A stretch of 64,000 bases of DNA from Glandiceps talaboti (GCF_964340395.1 NC_135568.1:14390276-14454275); one strand, 5' to 3'; counted from the first letter of the stretch, positions 23,528 to 36,870 are shown. The notes: generated from the letters alone by a model not told the origin. Made by a program: numbers and translations.

Positions 23528-24707
23528 CTCTCTGTTGAAGAAGTAAAAAAACACTACATTAAACACTACATCCGGTTTCGTGATAAGGTGAAATCTGTCA
23601 TTGTGACCGAAAGTTAAACACTGCCCTGTCGAAGACATAGCCCACATATTTCAACTTATGATATTCTGATATATTTTCATGACAAATATGTTCAGCAACC
23701 GGTCATATTCGCGAAGGTCATGAAAAAACGTGGACTATTGTATAATTATAAATTATCATATTTGCATCAGGTTTTGGTGAATTGGGCCCATGCACACACT
23801 AGAGTTGTGCATGTGCATTATGATAATTTTTGGCTATTTAACCTTTAAGATTGGGGTCAAGGTCAAAATTCAATATCTCATTCGAAAACTCATTAATGGT
23901 AACATGGGTGTAGGGATACAAATGGACACGCAGTCATATGGGCGCTGGAGATTTTTTTCAAGACTTTTGGTCAAAACACCTCACATGTCTGTCGGTGTCA
24001 CTGTATTCGTAAGCTTGGAATTCCCATGGATACACGCATGCATGTTTTATTTTGTTTCATTCTGGCAAAAATTACCAAATTTCACTCCGTTTTGTGTATG
24101 GTACTCCTGTTGACTTCTAGTTATAAGTTAGCATGCTGGTAATTTCTCTATTATAGTGACATGAGGTAAGTCACATACATCTGATACATTCGCCCAAAAA
24201 TTAAAGACCAAAATCCCAACCCCAATGGACTTATATGTCACTTTAAGCATGACCTAAATAAAAAACACGGTGTGTTACTTAAATGAAAACAAGATAACTT
24301 GTCAAAGGTTAAGCAAATACTTAGACTAACTAGCTAGGTCTGTACAACGGCATTTTCTATATAGTTTGTTGGTTTTTTTCTGTAAAAGAAACTTCAATTT
24401 ATCTTGGCCTAACAGAGTAGTACACCCAGACTCTCTTAAAGACGTCAAATCCTAAGATCCTCATATAGAAATCACATTAAGAAATAGATGTCGTTTTCTG
24501 CTGACTCGCATCAGCAGAATACACTCAGTCTAGCTTCAAGTGTGAGTAAATATCAGTAAATGTTGGTTAATAAGACATGTAGACTGTAGTTTTTGTTTAC
24601 TGATGTATATTACAACCACCAGCAATGTATTTTTTAACAATGCTGTTGAGTTTTATTCACCTGTTGACTACGCTCGTCATAGGCTACGTGCTAACCATGT
24701 CTCGTTA

Positions 24708-24715
24708 TGACGTCA
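24708..24715. promoter_or_regulatory. CRE-like palindrome TGACGTCA
   Basis: A perfect 8-base CRE/ATF site. About 140 bases downstream on the plus strand an ATG at 24858 opens a short frame (MSSSKIAIVN) that meets GTGAGC, a possible donor. It also lies upstream of paralogue 4 on the minus strand. Either link is speculative. Confidence 0.25.
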
Positions 24716-26557
24716 TAAAATCCCGTGGTCTAGGTGGGACCGGAAATACCCGAAAACTCTCGAAGTAAATCCGAAGGGAACTGACTGAAAAAAGGTCATT
24801 TTAAGGTGTTTGCAGACGCTTTTTTAAAGTTTTAAAACCAGTATACATTTCACAAACATGTCGTCTAGCAAAATAGCAATAGTGAATGTGAGCATTTTGA
24901 ATCACCTTTAAGCCGAAATCCACCTGTTTCAGTTCTGATAACCAAAACATCAATACGAAACTGACAAACGACGAATATTAGCAACAGATTCTTAAATACA
25001 TATTTTTTTTTTTAGTTTAATACTCATTCTTGACAAAAACGTCTGTGCACAATTTAATCATTTGTCGGTATCATCTCTCCATGTACAATGCACGTGTCAA
25101 TATACAAAACGGGTTTTCAATACCAAGATTCAGGTTAGGAAAAAAGTTCCTCACCTCAGAACACCAGTAATGGCTGTTCAAAGTAAAGTCCCAAAGGAAA
25201 TTCTGCATCTGTATGTCAATCTATGTTCAACCTTGTCTAGCAACACTAGTATATTCCCAAAATCTTACCATATTAGCAAGTCCATCTTTTGTCATTTATA
25301 TGCTGAGTGGATGTTCACATATATGAACTCATTGAAGCTTAACGTACGATTCTGTACAGCTTTATATTTGTCATATGTATATTGATTCCCTTGTACATAT
25401 GTCTGTACATATTTCATCAAACTGCCACAGAAGGGGTATTCTGACCGGCATTTCGTTTGGGTTTGGGTTGAAGAAATATTTTTTTTTCAAAAATAAAAGC
25501 AATTAGAAAAATAAAAAGATAAAATAAATTAAAATAAATCAAGATAAGATCCCGACCTAACTACCTTATTTTTCGAGGCCAGGTTATCGGAAACGAAACA
25601 TGGTCTTAGCAAAATATCTATATTTGCATTAACATAATTATTATATAAATAGATAACCTGCAGTACTCCTGGTTAAGCTTTGTGTTATATAAAGGAAAAT
25701 ATATTCAAAAGTGATGCATGTACCCGCTTATATGTCCATGGTCTATTTATAGCGGGGTAGACGACTCTAGAAAGTCTACTACACTAGGTATTCTAAAACA
25801 ATATATATGTTACTAGCACACTTTATATTAGTTTTATCAGTTGAGTTACGAAAGCTTAAAATGTACGCATTGACTTACGGCTACTTACCCTTACTTAATT
25901 TACGACGAAATAGCAATTAATGTTGAAGTTTCATTGAACCGATGTCGATATGGGCTAGGTCTTTTTCTAATGATGTCTGGTCGTCTTTTAGTAAACCAAC
26001 AATACAATATGTATCACGTGACTTTGCAATTAGGGAGGCATATTATCAACAAGATCGTGCTCTGCATGTATATGAGAACAGGTAAGAACAGGTCAGGACT
26101 GTTTGTCTGGCGAGTATTAATATGCCTCAAAATTAAACAATAAAAGAAAGGTTGGTAAGTGGGTTTTTTTCTTGCTCCTTGTTCAACAAAATCAATTTAA
26201 TCAAAATTCATGTCATTTTTGTATATTAAATATGATGAAAATGAATAAACCAGGACCCCCAAAAAATAGTACAAGAAGTATGTAGTCTCGTGTATCCGGG
26301 TCATTTGAATAGCAATAACGTTTGAATTTAACCCCTGGGGTAAATCCGTGCTATTCATACACCTCCAGAGTCAACTGAGTACGTAACTAGTCATGGAATT
26401 TTCCGTTGACCCAAATAGTCCGCAGTAGATCTAGAGTGACCACAATGAATTCAAAATAAATTCCCCTGTGATCTGAACTGATACCAAGATACCGAGGACT
26501 CAGTTAAGTAAGAAAACTGGTAAATAAGTTTTTATTCATAGTTATTACGTTTTTAAT

Positions 26558-26660
<103 letters not shown>

Positions 26661-27558
26661 AAAATGTGCTATCTTAATATGTCATCTCCTTATCATTTTG
26701 GTAATAGAAGTTGACTTTTTTCAAAGGTTACATGAGCTGCAACTATACACTTGTCCCGTAAATAGGTGCACAGTAAATTCTTATATGAGCAAGTAATGTT
26801 GGGTTTACTGATAGGGGTAGGGTTAATTGAAAATGCTTAGTCTAGATCTCGTGTTGCGTCAGGCAACAGTAGTTTGGTTTGACCTCGTTGCTGTACTTAT
26901 GATCCGCCATGCTAACTTGCTTTGTTTGTTTGGTATTAAGCATTCAATAAAAAGAAGTATTTGTAAGGAAGATGCTATATAATAGTATGACCTAAATTGT
27001 AGTAACAATGTCGTTTCGCCCTTCACAGTCGAGTAGAGAGTAATGCTAAGCACGACAACTAACATGACGTATGAGAAAAAGATTTCATATGCAAATGTTG
27101 TACGCCAACCTATAATGCAAGAATGCTACCAGTGACCACTGCATGTACTGATGCTTAAGCATGTTTCAGTAAATAGAAAAGCGTAAGCAGTGTTTTATTA
27201 TCAAACAAAAATGACGAAAAATACGCAAACAAGTTTCAAATCATGTCCCTTTTATGTTCTATAGAGGAGAAATAAGACTGTTGGAAACGCACGCTACCAC
27301 ATCGTACAGGTAATGTTATAGCTTTGAAAATTGAGGCAATTTTTTGTCAATATGTAATACATTAAATAGGTGGACGCTTTGGTCTCATTTGCTCACGGTC
27401 AAGTAACTTTTTAGAGTTACTGACCCTGCAATAAACTGAGCATTTCCCCCATGCTTTCAAATTTTGATCGTACCTAATGTATTTAACAGATCAAAACAAT
27501 AAGACACCACCTCCACTCATCAAGGGTAAAACTTGATATAATAATATTCAATTCTTTA

Positions 27559-27938
27559 TTAGGCCAAAGAAAAATGTTTCTGGTCAGCGCGCACATCACT
27601 TAAATACCCCCGTCGGTCTCTTTTGTATGTTTGTCCAGCCCCTGCAGTCTGCAGATCCGTGAGGAAACACAAAAATAACCCTCCCTACTTCAGTGAAGCA
27701 ATAATGAACAAGCAGATGACATCTGCTACACATACACACTTGCTCTAAAGTACTAAATAAAAAGAACAGTAACTGTTATAAATAGTAGACTGTGGGGCAG
27801 GTTTGTTAAAAATTCAGAAACAAACGCGTCGTCGCACCATTTTAGACAGGTTTGTTGAGAATTAAAAAAAAAACGCGTCGTCGCAGCATTTTACACAGGC
27901 TGTCCTGACCAGAAACAATTCTCGTTTTTTTGCCTTAG
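27559..27938. mobile_element. probable non-autonomous element with about 30-bp inverted ends
   Basis: Left end TTAGGCCAAAGAAAAATG followed by TTTCTGGTCAG; right end inverted CTAAGGCAAAAAAACGAG followed by TTTCTGGTCAG. Inside the right half a 49-bp unit is tandemly duplicated (27798-27846 and 27847-27895, key motif AAACGCGTCGTCGCA). No clear target duplication. Confidence 0.6.
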
Positions 27939-28502
27939 CTTTGAGCAATTTATGTTCATGAGTACAATATGATAACGAAAAAACTATACATCACAAAGGA
28001 AAATAGTGGTGGATAAAAAAAAAATACAAAAATAAAACAAAAACAAAAAACAATATTATAATGTACTGGAGAATGGAATGCTAAAAATGAAATGATGTGT
28101 TATGTATGATAATGAGAATGTAAAATTCCTGCATGTTTTAAATATTTGTCTACATTGCAAAGTCGCTTAACATTGATATCTAACAACACAAGTATCACCA
28201 ATTATTTCAAGATTGACATTTTCAATTAAAGATGGAAGAAGAACTCTATACAAATGGATTTCGATAACTTATTTTTAGAGTCAGAAAGTATTGCGCAAGG
28301 ATGGAAATATAAATTAATTATATTCGAGAAAACTTTCCATTCTAATTGAACCGCCATTTTGGTATTTCGGTGACAACCTTATTTCAAAATTTTTACAAGT
28401 CAAACATTTACTCTTTAGAAAGAGGAAACATCTATCCAGGCCATGATACAGCGGAAATGGCTCCTGGTTTCTCGACCACACTCGAAACAACGCAAGGTAT
28501 TT

Positions 28503-29116
28503 CTAACGTGAAAAGAAAACGAGTTTGCTGAGAGTGCTTTCCGTAAGTGGAACCTGTGCTCTCCGACTGCCATCTTTAATCTGTTTGAGACATTGTTCAA
28601 CTTTGTCATTCACCTTTGCCATCATTGACATTAAATCGGTCTTATGGGCATAGTTCTCTAACGTATAGACCAGAGCTCCTATGTAATAGCTACCCTTACT
28701 GATGTGTCTATAGGATACACTGTCTGGTACGGTAGAGTAGCTGATCATGAAATCAGATGCATCAAATACGTATTTCATGGCATCACTTTCCACGTCATCG
28801 CTTTCAATCATACAACCACTCATGTGTAGCTTTCCTTGGCATGCTTGTATAAAAAACATTTTTGGCTTACCAGCCAGAGTTTTACAATTACTGGCTTCGA
28901 AATATTTCGTCATGTCACGTATTTTCACTGTCCGCCCATCAGTTCCACATATCTTGCCACGTGAACCGTGAGATAGAATGCATACCACCAAAGCATCACG
29001 ATTACCATGATTCTCTTCACTGGCTTCAATCATTACACTTTTGATTTGATCAGCAGATAAATCATCGTATGAAACAACACTGAAGTTTAGTTTTTCAAAT
29101 ATTCTTTCTAAGTTAC
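28503..29116 (-). CDS. LRR-caspase fusion gene, exon 2 (caspase p20 remainder and p10)
   Basis: This exon follows the acceptor TATATTACCAG at 29117 and completes the codon split at exon 1 (phase 1, Gly366). It carries the caspase core: SHG with catalytic His415 in VVCILSHG, GTDG, then QACQG with catalytic Cys458. The p10 part has SYSTVPDSVSYR, whose Arg502 is in the S1-pocket position, and ends QVPLTESTLSKLVFF as caspases do. QACQG is the variant seen in caspase-8/10; most others have QACRG. A short acidic linker (residues 468-487, several Asp) separates p20 and p10 and could be the processing site. The usual Trp in SWR is Tyr here. Exons 1 and 2 total 1710 bases, exactly 569 codons plus stop. 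Confidence 0.9.
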
Positions 29117-30222
29117 CTGGTAATATAAAAATAATACAATGTGTCACATACATGTGTGTGTGCGTGTGTATGTATGTATGTATGTATGTATGTATGTATG
29201 TATGTAGGTATGTATGTATGTATGTATGTATGTATGTATGTATGTATGTGTGTGTGTGTGTGTGTGTATGTATGTGTATGTAGGTATGTAGGTAGGTAGG
29301 TAGGTAGGTAGGTAGGTAGGTAGGTAGGTAGGTATGTATGTATGTATGTATGTATGTATGTATGTATGTGTGTATGATGTATGTGTGTGTATGTATGTAT
29401 GTATGCATGTATGTATGTATGTATGTATGTATGTATGTATGTGTATGAATGGGGCCTATATTGGGGTGTCTGTAACATAAAATGTTACATTCTCTTCTCT
29501 AAAATGTTGTAATCTTTAACTTTCCCTTCTCTAATACATGGCCATCACATTGTTCACATATTTCAAAACATGAGTTAAAATTCTGTCAGAAAAGAAAAGG
29601 TACATAAATCTTAAAATTAAGGACTTTATCCCATCACTGGTACCACACTGATATTTTTCAAGGCATTGGTTGTTTTTTCATTACTACCACAGCATTCATA
29701 AATTCCCGTGTTTAGATCTTATTGCTAGAGCTGAAGGCCAGAACTCCTAATGACTAGATGGACACGTTACCGGCATTGCGTAGATAGAGTTAAACATCCC
29801 CCACTACCTCACATTATCCCCGATATTTACCACACTGTTACACCTCCCTCCTTTAGATGCGTCACCCCTCTCCACACACCACAAATAAGAATGGATCCAC
29901 TGCATGGTTTTTAGCAAGGAAGGGAGTTAACTGTTCGGATATTATGATACAACCGTGACGATGGCAAAGGTGGGATTTTTTAACAGTGGAATGTCATAGT
30001 CTTGGCAGCGGTGGGATACCAAAATCAAAAAAATACTGCAAAGTCACATAATGCAACATAATGAGAGTAAATATTGATTCTCATTAAACTCCATTTAATA
30101 ATGGGACAAATCCACCATTTTCCAAACATGGCCGTTCCCCTGAGAACCGATTTTTAAAATCTTACCCCCCCCCTCATTTTCTTGGCATTCCTGCCTTATA
30201 ATTATTGAACGGGGTTTCTTAC
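29117..30222 (-). other. intron of the LRR-caspase gene
   Basis: Donor AAAG|GTAAGAAAC (GT at 30222-30221) and acceptor ATATTACCAG|GTAAC. Joining gives DKGNLERIF with no frame break, continuous with caspase homology on both sides. A 290-bp ATGT/AGGT microsatellite (29157-29442) sits about 40 bases from the acceptor. Confidence 0.9.
29157..29442. repeat. compound (ATGT)n/(AGGT)n/(GT)n microsatellite
   Basis: Alternating blocks of ATGT, GT and AGGT units. It lies inside the LRR-caspase intron and creates false open frames that appear joined to the caspase exon. Confidence 0.97.
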
Positions 30223-31318
30223 CTTTGTCAATATGTGTCCCTTCTCTCAGATTACCGGATTGAAATCTGTAATTATTTATGATTATAGCTTTTCCACATG
30301 GTCTGTGGGACATCTGATATCTTCCAATCCCTGTTCGTTTTCTGCAACTGAATTCATATTGATTACTCGGTCTTCGCTCTAGATCTTGTAGCCATAGACT
30401 TGGTCTTGCCTCAGATGATTGAAAGTCATCTTGATTATGACTTTGCTCCTTAAGTAATTCATCAATCACTGCTCTTATTTCATTTCTATCTCCAGAATTG
30501 TACCAATGATCCTGTGGTAAACCAAGTATGCTTAACTTTGACAATTGTGTCATAGTGTTTGGTATCCGAGATAGAGATGGTATGAACCGAAGGTCAAGGC
30601 TTGCAAGATTTCTCAAATTTCCAATACTTTCTGGTAGATTCGACAAACAGTTATCCGACAGATTAAAGCTGGTAAGATTCCTTAGATTTCCAATACATTC
30701 TGGTAGATACGACAAACTGTTGTCAGACAGATCAAGGCTGGTGAGATTCGTTAGGTTTACAATCGACTCCGATATACGTTCAAGTTCGCAATCCTGCAGA
30801 CCCAAATGCTTCAACGTCTTTATTTTACACAGCACCTCCGGAAATATGTTAAAATTGCACCTCTTCACATTCAAGCTTCTCAACTTTAGTTTTGATATAT
30901 CAGATGGCAATGTTTCGAAAGGGTTAACAGGTTGGTCAATTTGTAGACACTCCAGACCTTCCAACTTACACAGAACGCGGGGAAATGACTCAAATAGATT
31001 ATTCTCAATATTAAGATCTTCTAAATATCTAAGGTTGGTGAAATTGTCGGGCAGTTCTCTAATTGAGTTATTACCAATATTCAGACTTATCAACGTCGTA
31101 AGGTGACAGATAACATCCGGTAAGGTTTTTAAGTAATTAGCGCTTATATCAAGTGCTTCCAAGCATGTCAATTTTTTCACATGTGTAGGTATGTCCGCTA
31201 ACCTGTTCTTTGCCAAGTCGACAAACTTGGCTTCCTTATACTTCTTATGCAATTCGTCCGGAACAAACCCTAAGAGGAAGTCGCGTGCGATATAGGATTT
31301 TCTCTTCGCGTTCCACAT
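30223..31318 (-). CDS. LRR-caspase fusion gene, exon 1 (LRR domain and start of caspase p20)
   Basis: Starts at the ATG at 31318, with an in-frame TAA immediately upstream. Residues about 31-270 form roughly ten short LRRs of SHOC2/RSU1 type (LDISANYLKTLPDVI, LNIGNNSIRELPDNF, LDLSDNSLSYLPECIGNL and so on). A charged linker (about 283-333) follows. The caspase fold then begins at about Tyr334: YQMSHRPCGKAIIINNYRF matches the first strand of caspases, and LREGTHID supplies Arg358 in the position of the other S1-pocket arginine. The exon ends after Lys365 plus one base. Both S1 arginines, the catalytic pair and the strand order are kept, so the fused protein looks enzymatically competent for cleavage after Asp. 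No DED, CARD or signal peptide is seen; the LRR replaces the usual prodomain. Confidence 0.88.
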
Positions 31319-31780
31319 TTAGATCAAAGTAGCGATCAGATTACAAGTATTTCCTACAAAAAGACACATACAAGATATGCTACTCACTTTTCTTTTCTAA
31401 GACGCAATATTCATGTATCAGAGAAAGACAAAGCGATCCAATCACGTAATTTCATATACGTCTATAAAATGTTGAGAAAATCCCTACAATGCAATTGACT
31501 TGTTGCCAGCTTGAGAAGACAACTGTAATGTCATAGAATTTCACATACTAGAATAGATTTGGGGTTTCTCTAAGCATTTTCCCTTGGGTGTAAAGTTCAT
31601 ACTATCATATATGTTTGTGCCACTTTAAACGGAGCCTTCAATCTTCAGTGTGTGAATCTTGATAAAATATTACTACTACAAAATGCCTTCATAACAATTA
31701 TTTTCTCCTGTATTGTGTATTGCATTTTGACATCCACCAACACCTTCCCCTACCCATTTGAGAAACTCGTACGCAACTGC

Positions 31781-31781
<1 letters not shown>

Positions 31782-31837
<56 letters not shown>

Positions 31838-31856
31838 TCACTCACTCACTCACTCA
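31782..31856. repeat. (CA)n-(CACT)n microsatellite
   Basis: About 25 CA units followed by six CACT units. Confidence 0.97.
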
Positions 31857-34800
31857 TACTAATAGACAATGAATCATTAACATGTGGAACTATGTCGTGG
31901 TTTGTTCTCTGACGAAAGTGAACATCGAAATCGCCACATTTGAGGTTCACAAACGAAATATTTCCCTGTGAATGAGCCAAGGGCCAGGATTTGAACCCGA
32001 AGTATTTCGTAATTGGTAAGTAAAATTGATCGTTTTACAAATCAGACAATACTAAATAATATATATCGTTATTAAACTGAATAATTCCAAGTGTTAGGTT
32101 GTACTGATTCGATGTAACAAACGAGCAACGCAGTATTTAATCAAGTGAATAAAAGACAACACAATAACATTCTGCTGTCCGGCACACCATTCACGATAAC
32201 ACTATAGTGACAAGGCAAGCTGGTTTCAAAAATCGAGCTATTACACGATCTTCATTTTCGCCATCTACTTCGATCAACTTAGTAACAAAACACACCCCTC
32301 CGATAATCTCTGCATTCTCATACACTTACCGCTATCCGTGTTGCCAGCGAGTGATGATAACAGGAATATTTTGGGGGTTTTTAAACAAAAAAAACCAACG
32401 TTTCGACTCCCGGTGTATGTGCGTTGTTTCTGTGGCTGCGTTGTCTTCCAGACTGTTTACAATGGACAGAAAAACACGTGAATGCAGGGGGAGGTGTTGA
32501 CATTCAGAGACAGACAATGCGGAAGATAAAATATTGTGTCTGATTCTTTTAAATCGTACATCGTGTACTAGATACATACAACTATACAAATTCAGGGTGT
32601 CAGTATTGTGCGGTCGATCAGTGTGTTAACAAAGCACGGTAAGACTTAAACCCACCTTGAAGACGTATCACTCTAGCTCGAACAAAGATATAAGTAATCG
32701 TCAATTATAGTTGAATGTTTATCATGGGGGAAAACCATAGCAGGAAGTTAAGTATTTTTCACAAACTTGGTTTTGGTATGGAGACATATTTCATCATCTG
32801 AAATCACACACGCGGAAATATTGAGAAACACAGTCGAAACAAGTTTCTCATCGATCCGTGTTCGGTTTCGACCATTTCCTTGCGGACACGTACTGTGTGA
32901 TGTGGAAGGGGGGGGGGGGTCGGTGCCAACAGACATGCGTATGTAATAGAACATAAACATTTATGCTTAGTGTCATTAACGATAATGCACACTTATGGGT
33001 CATAATATAATATTTTGCTTGCAGTCCCCAGAAATATATGTGACCTCAATTTATAAAGGAACTCTCCCGAACCCAAAGCCCAACATCTACGAATATACCC
33101 GTATTTCTCGAAATGGTATTCCTCGTATATACCCTCATAATTTAACATACCAGGTCATCAACTCTCACAATAGAAACAGTACTTCGTCACATTTTCAACA
33201 TCCAGTGTCTCCGAATTTGAATCCGAACCATAATTCTAAACTCTTACTTATATAGCGCCGCCAACGACGATTCGTTAAGTTTAGAATTACATCACTTTGT
33301 AAGTAATGTTTTACATGATTTACCATGACACTGGAACCATCTAGGGCCGCATCCGGTTTTTTACCTAAATAGTCATACATCTAAGTGTATGCTTCACGCT
33401 CCCCCCCAAAAAAATGTTTGAGGGAGTATATATGTAGAAGAAGTTTAGACTCTAACACTAGCCTAGCCTGGAGACTAGTCGTTAGCTTTCATATATCTGA
33501 AAGTAGTGTCCATATATGATTTATAAATACGAGCCAAAATACATGATGCAGTCCTGAGAGTGGCACGTGCCTTATTCTAAGTGGTTTAAGCACATTTTTC
33601 CTTGTGATTGTTCATGTCAAATTATCTGCAGGGGGGTTACTTGGTTGCCGTACTGGAGCGATCCATTTCGATAATGTAGATGAAATCTGATATTCGTTGT
33701 TATACCTGGTAAAAATTATCTCAACATGTACATAGACCCGAGGTGTTATGAGTAAAGAGAGAGTAATAAGCGGAAATGACCAAATACAACAAAAAACCAG
33801 TTCGACGGTTTAGTACCGTCAACATAGTGAGCACCGCCGAACAGCGCCCTCTTTGTTCACTTTGTTATTTTTTATTTGATTACGTTTACAAGTTTTGGGG
33901 TTAAAAGTTCATGAAATGCATAGGCATTTTTGGATCGCTACATTGGAGTGCTACATATGGGCGTTTTTTATATAAGTTCTGAATTAAGAATGTGTATAAA
34001 TACTTACATTGTATAAACAGGCAAAGAAGTATTGATTCTAAGGGCGGTGGTTCAAATCCTGTATAATAGACAATTGTGGATGAATATTTAGGATTGGTGT
34101 TGAATATCTGATGAGTTACGACTGAATGGTTTATTTTTTCGGGTATTCGTCATTGCCATCAATCATCTCCACGAAACCTGATTGCATTCCCAATTCATCA
34201 CAAATATTGTACACGTTTCAAAAGAAAAGTGTAGGAAAAAACGAAGAGAAAACAACCGTGCTGTGTGTAGCTTAGGTTGGTTGTGTAAAATGAATTCCAG
34301 TGGGTTGACATTCTTTCTCATGTATCTTTTTATTTATTTCATTTTAATTGTGTTTTGGTTTGTTTTTGTGTTTTAATTTGTTTGTCAGTTCGTTTTGTTT
34401 ATTTATGTGTATGCTGTTTATTTTCCTTGATTGTTTTCTTCGCAATCAACATTTTAAAATTTACTTTGTATTTTAATTGCAATCCCAGCTAATGTAAAGA
34501 AATCGTTTATTGCAGTCACGTGACTCGTTGAGGTAGGGGATAGCCAAAACCCCAAGAAAATACAACCAGAAACAGATAGCTAACTTGTTTATAGAAACAT
34601 AGCTAATGTACACCTTGCCCTATAGCTTAGCAGCGACACAACTTACATATATAAATGTTACCAATACATTGTAATTGCAATACACCCAGTGTTGTTTGTC
34701 CAATTTTCCCCCATTCTCATGATTACTTTGTTATATTTGTTGAACTCAGTGATAATTATTATAATTATAATTACTCGTACAAAATAAACTCTACATGCCT

Positions 34801-34935
34801 ATTGTTCAAAGTAGAGATTCTATTATGGATTATGTCACGGTGTGGTGATCACCTCTGTTTTCACAAATTAAATTTTATAAAAAGTGCTCTTAAGATTGAT
34901 ATATAGCACCTTCTGATTTCCTAATTCCATAATAT

Positions 34936-35021
34936 ACATACATACATACATACATACATACATACATACATACATACATACATACATACACACATACATA
35001 CATACATACATACATACATAA

Positions 35022-35054
<33 letters not shown>

Positions 35055-35250
35055 TACATACATACATACATACATACATACATACATACATACATACATA
35101 CATACATACATACATACATACATACATACATACATACATGGAATATCATACTCGTCTTCTTTCATTTTTATGTATGTATGTATGTATGTATGTATGTATG
35201 TATGTATGTATGTATGTATGTATGTATGTATGTATGTATGTATGTATGTA
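34936..35250. repeat. inverted pair of (ACAT)n and (ATGT)n arrays
   Basis: An ACAT array (about 34936-35139, with a short CA insert near 35037) is followed after about 31 unique bases by an ATGT array (about 35170-35250). The second can pair with the first to form a hairpin of roughly 80 base pairs. Confidence 0.95.
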
Positions 35251-35892
35251 GAGAGAGATATACAGAGATAAATAAATTGTACCATATTACCTTTTTATTT
35301 ATTATAACAAAATCGATCTGGGTTGCCATGACAATATTCGTCATCAATGTAGTCAATTCATACAGCAAATGTGACCTCTGCATAACCCAAGTCTGATTTC
35401 AATATGAATCGAGAATACTAACCATTTGTCTGTAAACTGGCAAGATTCGATTTATATTACAATACTATTGACAAGAGTCTGACAATCTTGTAACACTTTG
35501 GATGATTATTCATCTGACGTCACGTCCATAAATCAATATATAATATGAAAGTAGTGCAAAAGGGTGTTAACGCCATTTCTTGTGACATTTCACTTTTAAC
35601 AATTTTCTTTTTTTTTCATGTGCGATTTCTGATCTTGCAGAATGCCTGCCATTAACCTGACAAATAAGCAGGCAAAATGTGTGTTTGGCGTCAAATGAAA
35701 AAATGTTTATTCTTGTCATTTCGCATATTTATCAAAAGACGGTGATATTTTCTGATAGTTTTTTTTTTCCGTTCTCACCAATAATTGTGACTGGGTGAAG
35801 ACAACCAATGGAGGAAATGTAGTTTATAGTAGTGTAGATTTTAGGGTCATAATGGGCTAGTATCGGAGCAATGTGTTTGTCTCAAAATAGCA

Positions 35893-36340
35893 TTTTCGCC
35901 ATTACAGCTAAAATGATGTAGGCTTGATGTTTCCACTCATGTAACATGACATGTTTATTACACACCCTCAAACAACTTCTAATGCAAAAGACACAGTTGC
36001 ATAGGTGCCGTGCACAGTGGGGATGTAGAAGTAGCCAAGTTGAAATGTTGATTATCAGTGAGAAAATAAAAAAAAATCACCCCATTTTAATGTTTTCATA
36101 AGAAGCCTGTTTTACTGCAGTGTAAAAAGAATAGCAATGCTTGTAAGTTTTCAATTTTATTGGGTAAAGGATATCCTACTGTGTTTATTGTGTCTCTGTT
36201 ACTTTTAGTCTATATTTGAAATATGTCTATTTTGGGTCAAAAAACGTGATGTCCCATGAGTGAAAGACCAAGCCAACAACAATTTAGCTGTAATGTCCCA
36301 TGAGTGAAACACCAAGCCAACATCATTTTAGCTGTCAGTC
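35893..36340. repeat. possible element with about 45-bp inverted ends
   Basis: The left end has ACAGCTAAAATGATGTAGG and TTTCCACTCATG. The right side carries the reverse complement twice in tandem (44-bp units at about 36251-36294 and 36295-36338), with CCCATGAGTGAAA and CATCATTTTAGCTGT. No target duplication is clear. Confidence 0.55.
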
Positions 36341-36870
36341 CTTTTGACACTATCACCTTATATATATACAGCAGCACCGCGTGATGTAAAATGAATGGCA
36401 GTTATTAATAGTCGTCAAGATAGTGTATACAAAGGATACGTGACATATTTGTTAGAAACCCTTTTTTGCAAGTCACCATCTCCACACGCACATTTCATTG
36501 AGTGTGTTACTTTGTTGTTCGTGATAACGGAAATACGTGACATTTCGAGATATTGAATTGGCAACAAAGACGGCTATCTAAATTGAACGTTATCGAGTTT
36601 GACTTGGTAACAATACATATGTTGCATGAAATACAGAAATACAAGTAATAATTGGATGGCTGTCATATATTCTTGTTACCATAGTAATAACGAAAAGTGT
36701 CGTTCAGTAAATGTTGTATGGTTCATGATTTCTAAATGTTCATGGTGTATTTCAGTTGACCCCCAGTAACCTAATTGTCGCTCAATAATGATATTTAAAC
36801 GTCGATTTTTTTAATATTACATTGTGTCCTTTCAGTTCCTGCCAGATACTTTGCAGATACATTACTGTAT

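Noticed and set aside
28503-29408. Caspase frame extended by a Tyr-Ile-His-Thr-rich N-terminus
   Set aside because: The extension is the ATGT microsatellite in the intron; a clear acceptor at 29117 and an in-phase upstream exon replace it.
31975-32060. tRNA-like B box GGTTCAAATCC (minus strand), and another at 34049
   Set aside because: A T-arm can be drawn but no matching acceptor stem, A box or anticodon arm is found upstream.
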